A stretch of 37,932 bases of DNA, from assembly GCA_947165005.1 (NCBI GenBank), contig CAMUYN010000007.1, positions 1 through 37,932 on the forward strand, given 5' to 3'. Position 1 is the stretch's first letter. Every line of letters begins with the position of its first letter. Below the pieces are notes generated by a model that was given only the letters and a program-made list of their open reading frames with translations, made no database searches and was not told where the DNA came from. The DNA comes from an uncultured Bacillota bacterium. Its GTDB lineage: Bacteria > Bacillota_I > Bacilli_A > RF39 > UBA660. The translations under genes were made by a program, and so were the position numbers. This document shows, piece after piece, positions 37,832 through 37,932 of the stretch.

Positions 37832-37932
37832 ATGTATAATATTATCGCAATTGATGGACCAAGTGGTTCAGGAAAAGGAACTATAGCTAAAGAAGTGGCT
37901 AAAAGACTTAACTACACATATATAGATACAGG
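37832..37932 (+). CDS. cmk: Cytidylate kinase, N-terminal 33 residues (partial)
   Basis: Runs off the window end. The start [20 protein letters not shown] with [11 protein letters not shown] is the P-loop and following helix of Cmk, which phosphorylates CMP and dCMP (compare IDGPSGAGKGT in E. coli Cmk and IDTG before the AMYR motif). AGGAGGATTT stands before the ATG, 11 bases after the T-box terminator. Whether other genes, such as a synthetase, follow in the same transcript cannot be seen. Confidence 0.88.
   Translation, partial: MYNIIAIDGPSGSGKGTIAKEVAKRLNYTYIDT

Overview
The window (37,932 bases, very AT-rich) reads as the chromosome of a low-GC Firmicutes-type bacterium with compact spacing. 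The uncultured gut Bacilli near the Mollicutes are a reasonable guess, but lineage is inference. Evidence: FtsA/FtsZ/SepF division proteins, an L20-type leader before infC, three T-box riboswitches, a dnaG-rpoD-trmK cluster, a sporulation SigK, and strong GGAGG-type ribosome sites. TGA is a normal stop (sepF, the DivIVA-like gene, trmK and prsW end with it) and Trp is TGG, so the code is 11, not the Mycoplasma code. Short leaders and an extended -10 (TGnTATAAT) very close to the start codon recur throughout.

Layout. 1-2880: end of ftsA, ftsZ, then infC (AUA start, attenuated leader), rpmI and rplT. 2935-3099: tRNA-Met and tRNA-Leu. 3201-4706: three unrecognised small genes. 4814-7559: phosphate acetyltransferase, a predicted metal exporter and an unknown membrane protein. 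7622-9905: a C39 peptidase/ABC exporter followed at once by two tiny double-glycine peptide genes that are easy to miss (46 and 54 residues). 9963-17357: three large tandem paralogs sharing a conserved WC[TV]/GGDFYVYYTK/PRIA[IL]RC domain and helical repeats, each with its own promoter and terminator. 17395-19742: recD2 and a 42-residue protein. 19757-21912: sigK (minus strand), prsW and yqeG. 21960-23722: an anchored surface protein and a DUF6512 membrane protein. 23848-29140: dnaG, rpoD, trmK, a glycine T-box and glyS. 29384-33361: sepF, a mini-DivIVA, an isoleucine T-box and a type 2 ileS with a swapped HIGH motif. 33406-37647: small metabolic genes, yceD-rpmF, gmk and an AI-2E family permease. 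The end holds a T-box that looks alanine-specific but stands in front of cmk.

Most of the window is housekeeping (division, translation, replication, transcription). The accessory part is 7.6-17.4 kb. It holds a probable two-peptide bacteriocin or signal with its processing exporter, next to a three-gene family of unknown function. That family is the best candidate here for an undescribed system. All functional calls are from reading sequence; no database search was run.
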